Positions 51,870 to 61,782 are shown, counted from the first letter of the stretch. The stretch is 64,000 bases of DNA from an uncultured Bacteroidales bacterium (GCA_937892155.1 CALAUG010000061.1:1-64000); one strand, 5' to 3'. Notes: generated by a model from the letters alone, not told the origin. Numbers and translations are program-made.

Positions 51870-52466
51870 ATGGCTTACATATTAATCATCATATCGGCAG
51901 TTTTCGTAAACAACATAGTGTTGAGTCAATTTTTGGGAATTTGTCCGTTTTTGGGCGTTTCCAAAAAGGTAAACACAGCCCTAGGAATGTCGGGCGCAGT
52001 AATGTTCGTCATCGTATTGGCGACACTAGTAACCTACATTTTGAACGAATACATTCTTGTTCCGTTGAATCTTGAATTTTTGCAGACAATCAGTTTTATT
52101 TTGATTATCGCAGCTTTGGTACAGATGGTTGAAATCGTTTTAAAGAAAGTTTCTCACGCATTGTACGAAGCATTAGGTGTATTCCTACCATTGATAACAA
52201 CAAACTGTTGCGTTCTTGGTGTTTCGATGATGGCATTAGATTTACCAAGTAAATACACTTTCGTTGATGAAAACTCACTTGGTTTGGCAATAGTCTTTGC
52301 ATTCGCTAATTCTTTAGCATTTGGATTGGCATTGACAATTTTTGCCGGCATACGCGAACAAATACAATTAACAGATATCCCTAAACGTTTGCAAGGAACC
52401 CCTATTTCGCTTATTGCAGCAGGCTTGTTAGCATTGGCATTTATGGGATTTTCGGGATTAGTATAA
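51870..52466 (+). CDS. rnfA: Rnf electron transport complex subunit A
   Basis: This 198-residue protein has six helices and is homologous to RnfE. Marks: FVNNIVLSQFLGICPFLGVS, LITTNCCVLGVSMM with the conserved Cys, and ANSLAFGLALTIFAGIREQI. It ends the rnf set; a RelA/SpoT-type gene begins five bases after its stop. Confidence 0.96.
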   Translation: MAYILIIISAVFVNNIVLSQFLGICPFLGVSKKVNTALGMSGAVMFVIVLATLVTYILNEYILVPLNLEFLQTISFILIIAALVQMVEIVLKKVSHALYEALGVFLPLITTNCCVLGVSMMALDLPSKYTFVDENSLGLAIVFAFANSLAFGLALTIFAGIREQIQLTDIPKRLQGTPISLIAAGLLALAFMGFSGLV

Positions 52467-52470
52467 CAAT

Positions 52471-53598
52471 ATGGAAGATAGTTTAGAAAAATACGGCCTC
52501 GACCTTCATTGTACAATGATACTTGAAGAGTATCGTGAGTCACTTCCTATTTTTGAAAAGATGAAGGAAATAGTGACTCAATCATTACAACAAAGTATTT
52601 CCGAAAATGGCATTTACGTTACTGCCATAGAAGCACGAATTAAGGCAGAAAAAAGTCTTGCTGGAAAATTGGAGTTAAAAGGAGCAAAATATCAGTCATT
52701 GGGTGAAATCACTGATATTTTAGGTTCACGCGTCATTACATTTTACGAAGAAGAAGTTGACAAAATCGCAGCCCTTATTGATAAAATATTCGACATTGAC
52801 TGGGACAATAGTGTTGATAAACGCCACATGTATGACGTAAAATCGTTTGGTTATCAGTCGCTACATTATATTTGTAGCATACCCAAAAGTTTGTACTTTG
52901 ATCCAGAACATCCAGAATTAAACCAATACCGTTTTGAAATTCAGATGAGAACGGCGTTACAGCACGTGTGGGCAACTATAGAACACGATATTGGATACAA
53001 ATCGGGAATAGAAATTCCACCCGAATATATCAGAAACCTACATAGACTGGCAGGTATGCTAGAATTGGCTGACGAACAATTTAGTGCAACACGAACAAGC
53101 ATTACCGACTACCGTCGAAAAGTTGAAAATTTTGTAGCAAACGGAAATTTTAAAGATGTTCCTTTGGATGAAGACACATTCCGTCGCTACTTACAAATGA
53201 AACCTTTCGAACAACTAAGTAAGAGAATTGCAGCAATAAACCAGGCTGAAATTCATATTTCTTCGTCACTGCCCTATCTAATTGTATTAAAAGATTTAGG
53301 ATTTAAAACCCTTGCCGATGTTGAGCACCTCAAAAAGAAATATAGCGAAGATGCCTACCAACTTGCTGTATATCAAATAGGTAATACAGACCTTGACATC
53401 ATCGTTTCAACCGTCGCCATACAAAATTTAGTCATTGCTTTTATTTTGAAACATGGCAAAGGTGTCGCAGGATTAATAAGAATGTTTGAATTACTACAAG
53501 GTCCATCCGATTACAACATTACTCGAGCAGAAAGGACTATGGAAACGGCAAGCCACTTGTCGTTTATGAATCAGAAAATAGACGATTCAAATTTATAG
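52471..53598 (+). CDS. RelA/SpoT-type alarmone synthetase domain protein
   Basis: This 375-residue protein has a (p)ppGpp synthetase fold in its first half: RIKAEKSLAGKLELKG (ATP-side RxKxxxSxxxK-like motif), DILGSRVITFYEEEVDKIA, FGYQSLHYICSIP and EIQMRTALQHVWATIEHDIGYKS. No HD hydrolase, TGS or ACT domain is present, so it resembles a small alarmone synthetase with an extra C-terminal helical region (about 235-375). It is placed four bases after rnfA, suggesting co-transcription. The extended C-terminus is not recognised. Confidence 0.83.
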   Translation: MEDSLEKYGLDLHCTMILEEYRESLPIFEKMKEIVTQSLQQSISENGIYVTAIEARIKAEKSLAGKLELKGAKYQSLGEITDILGSRVITFYEEEVDKIAALIDKIFDIDWDNSVDKRHMYDVKSFGYQSLHYICSIPKSLYFDPEHPELNQYRFEIQMRTALQHVWATIEHDIGYKSGIEIPPEYIRNLHRLAGMLELADEQFSATRTSITDYRRKVENFVANGNFKDVPLDEDTFRRYLQMKPFEQLSKRIAAINQAEIHISSSLPYLIVLKDLGFKTLADVEHLKKKYSEDAYQLAVYQIGNTDLDIIVSTVAIQNLVIAFILKHGKGVAGLIRMFELLQGPSDYNITRAERTMETASHLSFMNQKIDDSNL

Positions 53599-53629
53599 AG
53601 GAATAAAGATTCAAGAACTGAAAGCACAG

Positions 53630-56404
53630 TTAGTTACAACTTTTATCTCCCAATTTTTCCTGCAGATATTTTGCAGTGTACGATTCTTTACAGGCAAGTA
53701 AATCTTCTGGTTTACCAGCGAAGATGACATTACCACCATTTTCACCACCTTCTGGTCCCATATCTATGATCCAGTCGGCACATTTAATCACATCAAGATT
53801 ATGTTCAATAACAACTACGGTATGTCCGTGTGCTACGAGACGATTAAATGAATCCATCAATTTTTTTATATCATGAAAATGCAAGCCTGTTGTCGGTTCG
53901 TCAAAAATAAACAGACATTTTCCTGACGATTCTTTTCCCAAAAACGTTGCCAATTTTATACGTTGCAACTCACCTCCAGAAAACGTGCTGGACGGCTGTC
54001 CCAACGAGACGTAACCTAATCCAACATCCTGTAATGGCTTCAGTTTATTTACAATGCTTTTCGTAAGTGTGGACGAATCTTCTGCAAAAAATTCTATTGC
54101 CTCATCAACCGACATTGACAATATATCTGCAATAGATTTGCCACGATACAAAATTTCCAAAACTTCAGCTTTATAGCGTTTACCCTGACATTCTTCGCAG
54201 ACCAATTCTACATCGGCCATAAACTGCATTTCAACTTTTATGACACCATCGCCTTTACACTCCTCGCATCGTCCTCCTTCTGTATTAAAAGAAAAATGAG
54301 CAGGTTTATACCCCTGTAACTGTGCAGATTTTTGAGATGCAAATAAAGTACGAATATCGTCGAATGCCTTGGAATACGTAACAGGATTGGAACGAGTAGA
54401 TTTTCCAATTGGATTTTGATCAACAAACTCCACAGATGTAACATCGCTTACCCCCGTCACACTATCGCAGTCACCAAAATACACCCCAGAATCACCCAAC
54501 GCCTGCAGAACACCTGGATATAACAATTTATCAATCAAAGACGATTTTCCCGAACCAGAAACACCAGTAACGGCAGTAAAGACACCCAATGGAATCTGCA
54601 CCGTAATATTTTTCAGATTATTTTCTCGTGCACCAGAAATAGTAATGCATTTTTTCCAAGCTCTCCGTAACTTAGGAACATCTATATTTTTTTTTCCAGT
54701 TAAATAATCTGCGGTGAGAGTTGTTCCCGTCTGCAACATTTTTTTCATTGCTCCCTGAAAAACCACTTCTCCACCATAAATTCCGGCATTAGGACCAATG
54801 TCAATTATATCGTCTGCAGCACGCATGATTTCTTCATCGTGTTCAACAACAACGACAGTGTTTCCTAATTGTTGCAATTGCTTTAAAACGTGTATCAATT
54901 TATCTGTATCACGGGAATGCAAACCAATACTTGGTTCATCTAAGATATACAAAGAACCAACCAAATTACTTCCTAATGAAGTCGCCAAGTTAATACGCTG
55001 TGATTCTCCCCCTGAAAGTGTATTTGACAGTCGATTTAGGGTTAAATATCCTAAACCAACTTCATCCAAGAAACGTAAACGCGTACGAATTTCAATCAAT
55101 AGACGTTCAGAAATCACACGTTCCGTTTCTGTTAACTGAATGTTTTCAAAATGAATACGTAACCAAGAAATCGGTTTTTCAACCAAATCCAATATTGACA
55201 ATCCCGCAACCTTCACATAACTCGCCTCTTTCTTCAAGCGGGAACCGTGACACTCTGGACAGACAGTTTTTCCTCTATAACGCGACAACATTACTCTATA
55301 TTGGATTTTGTACATATTGTGTTCTACGAATTGAAAGAACTCGTTGATACCACCAAAATATTGATTTCCAGTCCAAAGCAATTTTTTCTGAGCATCAGTC
55401 AAATTGCAATATGGTTTATGAATAGGAAAGTTAAACTTGCTAGCCGTCATCACCAGCTGATTTTTCCACTCTCCCATAACTTCACCGCGCCAGCATGCAA
55501 TTGCATTATCCCAAACAGAAAGGTTTTTATCAGGAATAACCTTGTTTGGATCTATACCGATAACTTTCCCAAAACCTTCGCACGTCGGACAAGCACCCAA
55601 AGGACTATTAAAATTGAACATGAAAATCGACGGTTCTTCAAATGTTATTCCATCAGCTTCAAAACGATTTGAAAACTCAAACGATTGCATTGTCCCGTCT
55701 TGTTCAACCCACACGGTACATGTTTCATTACCTTCCTGAAATGCAGTTTGAATTGAATCAGCCAAACGACCTTTCAAAGACTCATCAGGAACGACACGGT
55801 CTATCAGCAATGATGCAACTTTTGACAAATTGTCTGGCTCAATTTCTGAAATTCTAACAATTTTGCCATTTACAAATAATCGGTTAAACCCTTCTTTTTC
55901 AAGAACTTCCAATTTTTGCGCAGAAGACAAATTGTTCATAGTCAAAGGAGCAGTCAAATAGCAACGCTTACCTGTTTGAGTCAATAAAAAATCAACGACA
56001 TCTTGAACGGTATGACGCTTTACTTCGCAACCAGAAATTGGGGAAATTGTCTTTCCTATACGAGCATACAACAACTTGATATAATCGTAAATTTCCGTCG
56101 ACGTGCCAACTGTTGAACGTGGATTAACGGCATTAACCTTTTGCTCTATTGCAATTGCCGGTGGAATTCCAACAATTGAATCAACTTCAGGTTTATTGAT
56201 TTTTCCCAAAAACTGACGAGCATACGAAGATAGACTTTCAACATACCTTCTTTGCCCTTCGGCATAAATCGTATCAAACGCCAAAGAGGATTTTCCCGAT
56301 CCTGAGACACCAGTAATAACAACAAAACTATTACGTTTTATTGATACATTTATTTTTTTCAGATTGTGAACTGCCGCACCCCTTATTTCAATATTCTCAT
56401 CCAC
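53630..56404 (-). CDS. uvrA: Excinuclease ABC subunit A
   Basis: This 924-residue ATPase recognises damaged DNA in nucleotide excision repair. Two ABC modules are seen: TGVSGSGKSSLAFDTIYAEG near the start and TGVSGSGKSSLIDKLLYPG in the second half. The signatures LSGGESQRINLATSLGS and FSGGELQRIKLATFLG and zinc motifs (CPTCEGFGKV, CEECKGDGVI, CEECQGKRYK) are also present. I set the start at GTG 56404 (DENIEIRGAAVHNLKKI), because the longer frame begins at a TTG that lies inside the promoter -7 box. Confidence 0.97.
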   Translation of the reverse strand: MDENIEIRGAAVHNLKKINVSIKRNSFVVITGVSGSGKSSLAFDTIYAEGQRRYVESLSSYARQFLGKINKPEVDSIVGIPPAIAIEQKVNAVNPRSTVGTSTEIYDYIKLLYARIGKTISPISGCEVKRHTVQDVVDFLLTQTGKRCYLTAPLTMNNLSSAQKLEVLEKEGFNRLFVNGKIVRISEIEPDNLSKVASLLIDRVVPDESLKGRLADSIQTAFQEGNETCTVWVEQDGTMQSFEFSNRFEADGITFEEPSIFMFNFNSPLGACPTCEGFGKVIGIDPNKVIPDKNLSVWDNAIACWRGEVMGEWKNQLVMTASKFNFPIHKPYCNLTDAQKKLLWTGNQYFGGINEFFQFVEHNMYKIQYRVMLSRYRGKTVCPECHGSRLKKEASYVKVAGLSILDLVEKPISWLRIHFENIQLTETERVISERLLIEIRTRLRFLDEVGLGYLTLNRLSNTLSGGESQRINLATSLGSNLVGSLYILDEPSIGLHSRDTDKLIHVLKQLQQLGNTVVVVEHDEEIMRAADDIIDIGPNAGIYGGEVVFQGAMKKMLQTGTTLTADYLTGKKNIDVPKLRRAWKKCITISGARENNLKNITVQIPLGVFTAVTGVSGSGKSSLIDKLLYPGVLQALGDSGVYFGDCDSVTGVSDVTSVEFVDQNPIGKSTRSNPVTYSKAFDDIRTLFASQKSAQLQGYKPAHFSFNTEGGRCEECKGDGVIKVEMQFMADVELVCEECQGKRYKAEVLEILYRGKSIADILSMSVDEAIEFFAEDSSTLTKSIVNKLKPLQDVGLGYVSLGQPSSTFSGGELQRIKLATFLGKESSGKCLFIFDEPTTGLHFHDIKKLMDSFNRLVAHGHTVVVIEHNLDVIKCADWIIDMGPEGGENGGNVIFAGKPEDLLACKESYTAKYLQEKLGDKSCN

Positions 56405-56428
56405 GGAATTTTTCGTTTTGAAACGATG

Positions 56429-56462
56429 CAAATATATTGAATAAAGAGGAATCTAAATCAAA
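56429..56462 (-). promoter_or_regulatory. Promoter of uvrA
   Basis: On the minus strand TTTG (56462-56459), a 22-base spacer and TATATTTG (56436-56429) fit the Bacteroidota promoter. Transcription should start around 56422, which excludes the TTG at 56431 as start codon and supports GTG 56404. Confidence 0.6.
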
Positions 56463-57497
56463 TTAAGACATCAATTCAGCCAAAGCTTTTGTCTTGTCAA
56501 ATTGTTCCATAATTGTTTTCACCGTAACTGTAAGTGGCACAGCCAATATCATTCCTGGAATATTCCAAACATACCCCCAAAACAGCAACATAACGATTAT
56601 GGTTACTGTATTGATTGAGAATGTTTTACCCATAAATATCGGTTCCAAAATACTACCAAACAACAACTGTAATCCTATAGCCAACACTATAAACAAGACA
56701 ATCATCGACATTGCAGAAATTTGCGTTAATGCAAACACACACATAACCGCAGTGGAGATTATAGAACCTATCATTTGAATAAAATTCAACACAAAAGCCA
56801 GAACACCCCAGAAAATCGGAAATTTAACACCAAAGCAATAACACAAAACAGAAAATGAGACACCAGTAACTAAACTAATAACAACCTTTACCAAGATAAA
56901 TTTAGATATGCTTTTTTCTATCGTTGCATACGTTCTCATTGACGATATTTTTTCTTTCAACAAAATTACCTGCAAGAAACGTTGTCCGTTAAATGAACTT
57001 GCAAGCAATAAAATCATAAAGAACATAGACATAAAAATCAAAGAAGCCGTACGTTGTACTGCATTGAGCAATTTCCCCGCATTTTCATATACTGCTGTAA
57101 CCAAGTCTGTTCCCTGAATATTGTCAACAAACATTTCTTCACTTAATCCGACAATCGTAAATAAACGAGCGACAAAATCCTTCAAACTTCCAAAAATTGT
57201 CTGCCACGTTTGTGGATCGGTAGAACGAAATTCATGACTTGCCAATTGCAATATCCACAAACATCCGCGAACAACGACAAAGAAAATCAGAAATACTACT
57301 ATTATAGCCATCCAACGAGGTAGATTTTTTCTGTCAAACCAACGTAACAGTGGCATAAAGAGCAAAGCAAAAAAGCACGCAATAACAAGTGGTACGAAAA
57401 TATTAGATAACTCTTTGAGAATGAAAACCAACACTGGCAAAACCAGTAACATCAACAACTTATTCGTTGTATCTAGCGAAGCAAACTTCCTTTCCAT
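56463..57497 (-). CDS. AI-2E family transporter (permease)
   Basis: This 344-residue protein has about eight membrane helices, a central soluble loop between helices 3 and 4, and the family tail (GSILEPIFMGKTFSINTVTI, LLFWGYVWNIPGMILAVPLT). The family was named after the AI-2 exporter TqsA but includes Na+/H+ antiporters and transporters of unknown substrate. It ends one base before the uvrA promoter region and starts 11 bases after the S46 peptidase. Confidence 0.9.
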   Translation of the reverse strand: MERKFASLDTTNKLLMLLVLPVLVFILKELSNIFVPLVIACFFALLFMPLLRWFDRKNLPRWMAIIVVFLIFFVVVRGCLWILQLASHEFRSTDPQTWQTIFGSLKDFVARLFTIVGLSEEMFVDNIQGTDLVTAVYENAGKLLNAVQRTASLIFMSMFFMILLLASSFNGQRFLQVILLKEKISSMRTYATIEKSISKFILVKVVISLVTGVSFSVLCYCFGVKFPIFWGVLAFVLNFIQMIGSIISTAVMCVFALTQISAMSMIVLFIVLAIGLQLLFGSILEPIFMGKTFSINTVTIIVMLLFWGYVWNIPGMILAVPLTVTVKTIMEQFDKTKALAELMS

Positions 57498-57508
57498 TGT
57501 TCACACAT

Positions 57509-59560
57509 TTACTTAACAAACGATAATTCCTGTATAATATTGTCAGCCTTTCCATATTGTTCCAAACAAAACAACACATACCTAATATCAACAGAAATAT
57601 TACGACAGAAACTTTCGTCATAATAATAATCACTTATCGTACCCTCCCAATTTCTATCAAAATTTAAACCTATGATATTTCCATATGCATCAAGCACAGG
57701 ACTACCAGAATTTCCACCAGAGGTATGGTTCGTGGCAATAAAATTCATTACTAGCGAATCTTTTTGATATGAGCCAAAATCCTTGTCTTTCAGTAACTCA
57801 AGTAATTTTTCCGTTGATTTATATTCACGTGGATTTTTCTGCATTTTTTCAAACACATCTTTCTCCGTTGTATAATACTGGTAAGTTAAAGTATCAAATG
57901 AATATGATTGAACCTTACCAAAGGTAATACGCATTGTATTGTTAGCATCGGGATACATTTTTTTGCCAAAATATTTATACATATTGGCATTCATAATTTT
58001 TGAAACACTGTCAAATTTCTGTTTCACTGAGTTATACTTTGGAAACAGTTGATTATTCAGCAATTCGTATATTTCTTTTGACAAACGGTACACCAAATCA
58101 TGTTCTTCCAAATAAGCACGAACCGCGGCATCGTCTTTTTTATATTTCCGCGTACTATTAATCATATTTTGAAATTCTACGGCTCGCTCGTAATTGGTAA
58201 AACAACTTTTTTTAAATACCGAATCATAAAATTGCCAACTTACATCCTTTTCCCCAAAGAGCTGCTTAGCATATGGAATTATACACGTTGTATCCACCTC
58301 TTTTGCAACCAAACTTGATAATAAGAGCATATCTACCAGCACATTTTCTTCCAATTCCGGATTATATTTTTTCACCGTTGACAAGAATTTTTCACCACGC
58401 AGGAACGTTAAATCAGGTGACGAAACGACAATGCTTGATGGTAAAAACGTACGTAAACGCCACAAACCCTCCAAATTTACCACAAGTTGCGAATACGTTG
58501 AATAATATGCTTGTGCGTAAAGATTGTACGCCTCCAAGAAATCATCTAATGAAAGGGAATCTATTTTTTTATCTCTTTCGTGTCTATAATCGTAAGCACC
58601 ACTTTTTGTCATAGAAACATTCTCGCCCTGCCATTTTTCATAATAATTCGACAATGATGCATATTGTGCATAACATTCCTCATAGTTCGATTCGCTACTA
58701 TTCATATAGACTTCCATAGGTTTCAACCTGATTTTACGCATCGCAATTTGTATCACATTCAAATGATGAATCAAATCCAATTCTTTTTCACTACCATATA
58801 GTTTCGTTTCCGCAGGAAAACCGATTGCCATAGTAAAATCACCCTCTTGTACACCGTTTGCATTTATCTTCAATGTTGTTTTAGGATGAATAGGCTCATT
58901 GTTTTCATACACGCGAAGTAAAGCAAAATCAGCACTGTTCCGTGGCCATTTCCAATTATCGGCATTACCACCAAATTGAGCAATTTCGGCAGGCATAAAT
59001 GCAACCAAACGGACATCGGTATATTTCTTTGTCTTAAACATAAAATATTGATTGCCTGCATAAAATTCCTCAATGGAATAACGAAAATCCTTGGTAGAAT
59101 CCCTTGTTATAGAGTCAACAATCTGATTTAACGGCATGCCATTTCTCAAGAGAGGGGCAATCTCATCAGTGACATCAAACATCGCATCCATAACCTCCAC
59201 CGATAAACGGGATGTTGGTATTTCCTCCGCATTTGACGCCGCGAAGAATCCATTTTTTAAATAATCCTCACCACCTTCGCATGCTTTTGATATAAACCAT
59301 TGCACACAATGATAGTTTGTTAACACCAATCCCTCTTTTGACACGAAACTACCAGAACAACCATGTCCAACTCGTGCAATCGCATTTGTCAAACATGCAT
59401 GTTCTGCACTATAAATTTGTTCCGCCGTCAGTTTACAGCCAGCATTTTGCATAGCTGGTAAAACCTGCTGTTCCATTAGCAAAGGAATCCACATTCCCTC
59501 AGATGCATAAGAAAAAAAGGAAACACAAAGAAATATTAATAAACCACCTATTTTTTTCAC
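57509..59560 (-). CDS. S46 family dipeptidyl peptidase, DPP11-like
   Basis: This 683-residue exported serine peptidase removes dipeptides from peptide N-termini. The signal peptide ends near YASEG. The catalytic His is in LTNYHCVQW, Asp in NADNWKWPRNSADF and Ser618 in GGNSGSPV. Eighteen residues after the Ser is Arg636 (LNFDRNWEG), the position that in P. gingivalis is Arg in DPP11 (prefers Asp/Glu at P1) and Gly in DPP7. Acidic-residue specificity is therefore inferred. It suits an organism that ferments Asp/Glu peptides. Confidence 0.93.
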   Translation of the reverse strand: MKKIGGLLIFLCVSFFSYASEGMWIPLLMEQQVLPAMQNAGCKLTAEQIYSAEHACLTNAIARVGHGCSGSFVSKEGLVLTNYHCVQWFISKACEGGEDYLKNGFFAASNAEEIPTSRLSVEVMDAMFDVTDEIAPLLRNGMPLNQIVDSITRDSTKDFRYSIEEFYAGNQYFMFKTKKYTDVRLVAFMPAEIAQFGGNADNWKWPRNSADFALLRVYENNEPIHPKTTLKINANGVQEGDFTMAIGFPAETKLYGSEKELDLIHHLNVIQIAMRKIRLKPMEVYMNSSESNYEECYAQYASLSNYYEKWQGENVSMTKSGAYDYRHERDKKIDSLSLDDFLEAYNLYAQAYYSTYSQLVVNLEGLWRLRTFLPSSIVVSSPDLTFLRGEKFLSTVKKYNPELEENVLVDMLLLSSLVAKEVDTTCIIPYAKQLFGEKDVSWQFYDSVFKKSCFTNYERAVEFQNMINSTRKYKKDDAAVRAYLEEHDLVYRLSKEIYELLNNQLFPKYNSVKQKFDSVSKIMNANMYKYFGKKMYPDANNTMRITFGKVQSYSFDTLTYQYYTTEKDVFEKMQKNPREYKSTEKLLELLKDKDFGSYQKDSLVMNFIATNHTSGGNSGSPVLDAYGNIIGLNFDRNWEGTISDYYYDESFCRNISVDIRYVLFCLEQYGKADNIIQELSFVK

Positions 59561-59570
59561 GATGTCTTTC

Positions 59571-59585
59571 AGTTGTCAGTTATCA
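59571..59585. repeat. 15-base repeat, copy 1
   Basis: AGTTGTCAGTTATCA occurs here and again at 61601-61615, flanking the agmatine operon in two intergenic spacers. It may be part of a dispersed family of short intergenic sequences. Confidence 0.4.
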
Positions 59586-59621
59586 ACTCAATTTTTCCAT
59601 AAACAATCTTAATCCATAAAT

Positions 59622-60518
59622 TTATCGACTCCACCGTTTTAAGATGTCTTCATAGGCATCGATTCTTCTATCACGGAAAAACGGCCAAATACGGCGAACA
59701 TCTTCCGAACGCGAAAGCGACAGCTCCACAACCATATTTTCTTCTTTTGTATCGGATGCTTGCTGCAAAATTTCACCTTGCGGACCAGCGACAAAACTGC
59801 TTCCCCAGAATTGTATGCCATTCGTTTGTTTTGACGGATCTTCTTCCCAACCGACACGATTTACCGACACGACGGGTAATCCATTCGCAACAGCATGTCC
59901 TCGTTGCGAAATCATCCACGCATCGCGTTGACGATTTTTTTCATCGTCAGAATCGGTTGATTCCCAACCTATTGCCGTTGGATATATCAACATATCGGCT
60001 CCTTTCATCGCCATTATTCTCGCTGCTTCGGGATACCATTGATCCCAACAAACCAATACGCCCAAAGTTCCTACCGATGTCTTGATTGGTTCAAAACCCA
60101 TATCGCCCGGAGTGAAATAAAACTTTTCATAATATGCCGGATCATCTGGAATGTGCATTTTTCGATATTGCCCCGCTATACGTCCATCTGCATCAAACAC
60201 AACCGCAGTGTTGTGATATAAACCAGCCGCACGTTTTTCAAACAAAGACACAACCAGCACAATGTGCAACTCATTTGCAGTTTTAGAATATAACTCCGTA
60301 GATGGACCAGGAATAGTTTCCGCCAAGTCAAAATTTGCAACATCTTCAACTTGACAGAAATACGGTGTGTTATGTAATTCTTGCAAAACAACCAACTGTG
60401 CTCCATTTTTGGCGCAAGCCGTAATATTTGCAACTAATTTTTTCTTATTTGCCTCCACGTCGGTACCAACCGTTTGTTGCACCAAACCAACTTTCAATTT
60501 CTTCTCCATTTTCTTCAT
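59622..60518 (-). CDS. aguB: N-carbamoylputrescine amidase
   Basis: This 298-residue nitrilase-fold amidase converts N-carbamoylputrescine to putrescine, CO2 and ammonia. The catalytic triad is Glu in VVLQELHNTPYF, Lys in YRKMHIPDDPAYYEKFYF and Cys in LGVLVCWDQWYPEAAR. The family tail WPFFRDRRIDAYEDI is present. Its ATG follows directly on the stop of aguA, so the two enzymes of the agmatine route to putrescine are made together. Confidence 0.95.
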   Translation of the reverse strand: MKKMEKKLKVGLVQQTVGTDVEANKKKLVANITACAKNGAQLVVLQELHNTPYFCQVEDVANFDLAETIPGPSTELYSKTANELHIVLVVSLFEKRAAGLYHNTAVVFDADGRIAGQYRKMHIPDDPAYYEKFYFTPGDMGFEPIKTSVGTLGVLVCWDQWYPEAARIMAMKGADMLIYPTAIGWESTDSDDEKNRQRDAWMISQRGHAVANGLPVVSVNRVGWEEDPSKQTNGIQFWGSSFVAGPQGEILQQASDTKEENMVVELSLSRSEDVRRIWPFFRDRRIDAYEDILKRWSR

Positions 60519-61535
60519 CTATAAAACACCATGAGGATACTGCATTGTTACGCAATGCAAAGAACCATGCTGCAAAATTAACACAGAACAATCAATAGGA
60601 ACAATTTCCTTTGAGGGAAATACTTTTTGCAAAATTTCTATCGCCTGTTTATCCGTTTCGCAATTATAAATTGGCAACAAAACAGCAGAATTCATTATCA
60701 AAAAATTCGCATACGTTGCCGGAATTCTATTGCCATCTTCGTCAAAAATCGCTGGTGTCATTGGCAATGGAATCAATTTATATGGTTTTCCGTCAATAGT
60801 CGTACATGCTTCCAATTCTTGTTTCATTGCCTGCAAATCAATATAATGCATATCGTTTGCATCATCACAAAAAACATAGATAATTGTGTTTTCGTCAACC
60901 AAACGAGCCAAAGTATCTATATGTCCATCGGTATCATCGCCAGCCAATTCTCCGTGTGAAAGCCACAAAATTTTCTTCAATTCAAATGTTGATTTCAAAA
61001 AATCCTCAATTTCAGATTTAGTAAACTGCGGATTACGGAATTTACTCAACAAACACGATTCCGTAGTCAACAACACACCTTTTCCGTCGCTTTCGATTGA
61101 ACCGCCTTCCAACACAAATTTAGACAAATCACGGTAGTTCGACGAAGCAAAAAATCCAGATTGGAACAATGATTTTGTAATTGCATTGTCTTTTTCAGCA
61201 GGAAACTTCTTACCCCAACCATTGAACGTAAAATCATATAAAAACGGCTTGTCATCTTCGTAAACCGTGATTGCTCCATGATCCCTCGCCCACACGTCAT
61301 TCGTGTCAACTTCGACGAATGTTATATTTTCATTCAACACATTCCCAAGTTCTTGAATAGCAATTTGTTTTGATTTGCAGGCAATCAGCAATTTTTGCCG
61401 TTTACTAATTTCCCGTGCTATAGTTACAAAACAAGCAACAGCACGGTCATATACCGGAGCGAAATCCGTACTGCGATGTGGCCACGTAAGCTGCACACAA
61501 TCTTGTAGTTCCCATTCTGCCGGCAATCGTTTCAT
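60519..61535 (-). CDS. aguA: Agmatine deiminase
   Basis: This 338-residue guanidino-group-modifying enzyme hydrolyses agmatine to N-carbamoylputrescine and ammonia. Marks are LPAEWELQDCVQLTWPH, DTNDVWARDHGAITVY, EGGSIESDGKGVLLTTESCLL, DDTDGHIDTLARLV with catalytic Asp and His, and the nucleophile Cys in GSLHCVTMQYP near the C-terminus. The ATG at 61535 (MKRLPAEW) is preferred to a TTG two codons upstream. First gene of the agu operon. Confidence 0.96.
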   Translation of the reverse strand: MKRLPAEWELQDCVQLTWPHRSTDFAPVYDRAVACFVTIAREISKRQKLLIACKSKQIAIQELGNVLNENITFVEVDTNDVWARDHGAITVYEDDKPFLYDFTFNGWGKKFPAEKDNAITKSLFQSGFFASSNYRDLSKFVLEGGSIESDGKGVLLTTESCLLSKFRNPQFTKSEIEDFLKSTFELKKILWLSHGELAGDDTDGHIDTLARLVDENTIIYVFCDDANDMHYIDLQAMKQELEACTTIDGKPYKLIPLPMTPAIFDEDGNRIPATYANFLIMNSAVLLPIYNCETDKQAIEILQKVFPSKEIVPIDCSVLILQHGSLHCVTMQYPHGVL

Positions 61536-61600
61536 ATTCAATCTATTTTTAGTGACAAAGATACAAAATAGAAATTAGAGTTTGGTGATTAATAGTTTAA

Positions 61601-61615
61601 AGTTGTCAGTTATCA
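61601..61615. repeat. 15-base repeat, copy 2
   Basis: This is identical to 59571-59585. It lies in the 298-base gap 61536-61833 between aguA and mutL, in which I see no gene, only promoters. Confidence 0.4.
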
Positions 61616-61782
61616 GGTCTTGATTTCAATAAATATGGAATTTGCAAGTTACCGCCCCGTAGGCTGTATTGTCATTTTTAATTAATCAGACTACTGGCAA
61701 TTTTTAACACTTATTCTTCTTTTTATAACAAAAACCGATTGTTAAAAAATAAAAGAGAATTGTTATCAACTCGCTTTACGTA

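Noticed and set aside
55247..55672. 141-residue plus-strand ORF inside uvrA
   Set aside because: It is antisense to the conserved UvrA coding sequence and shows no protein-like features.
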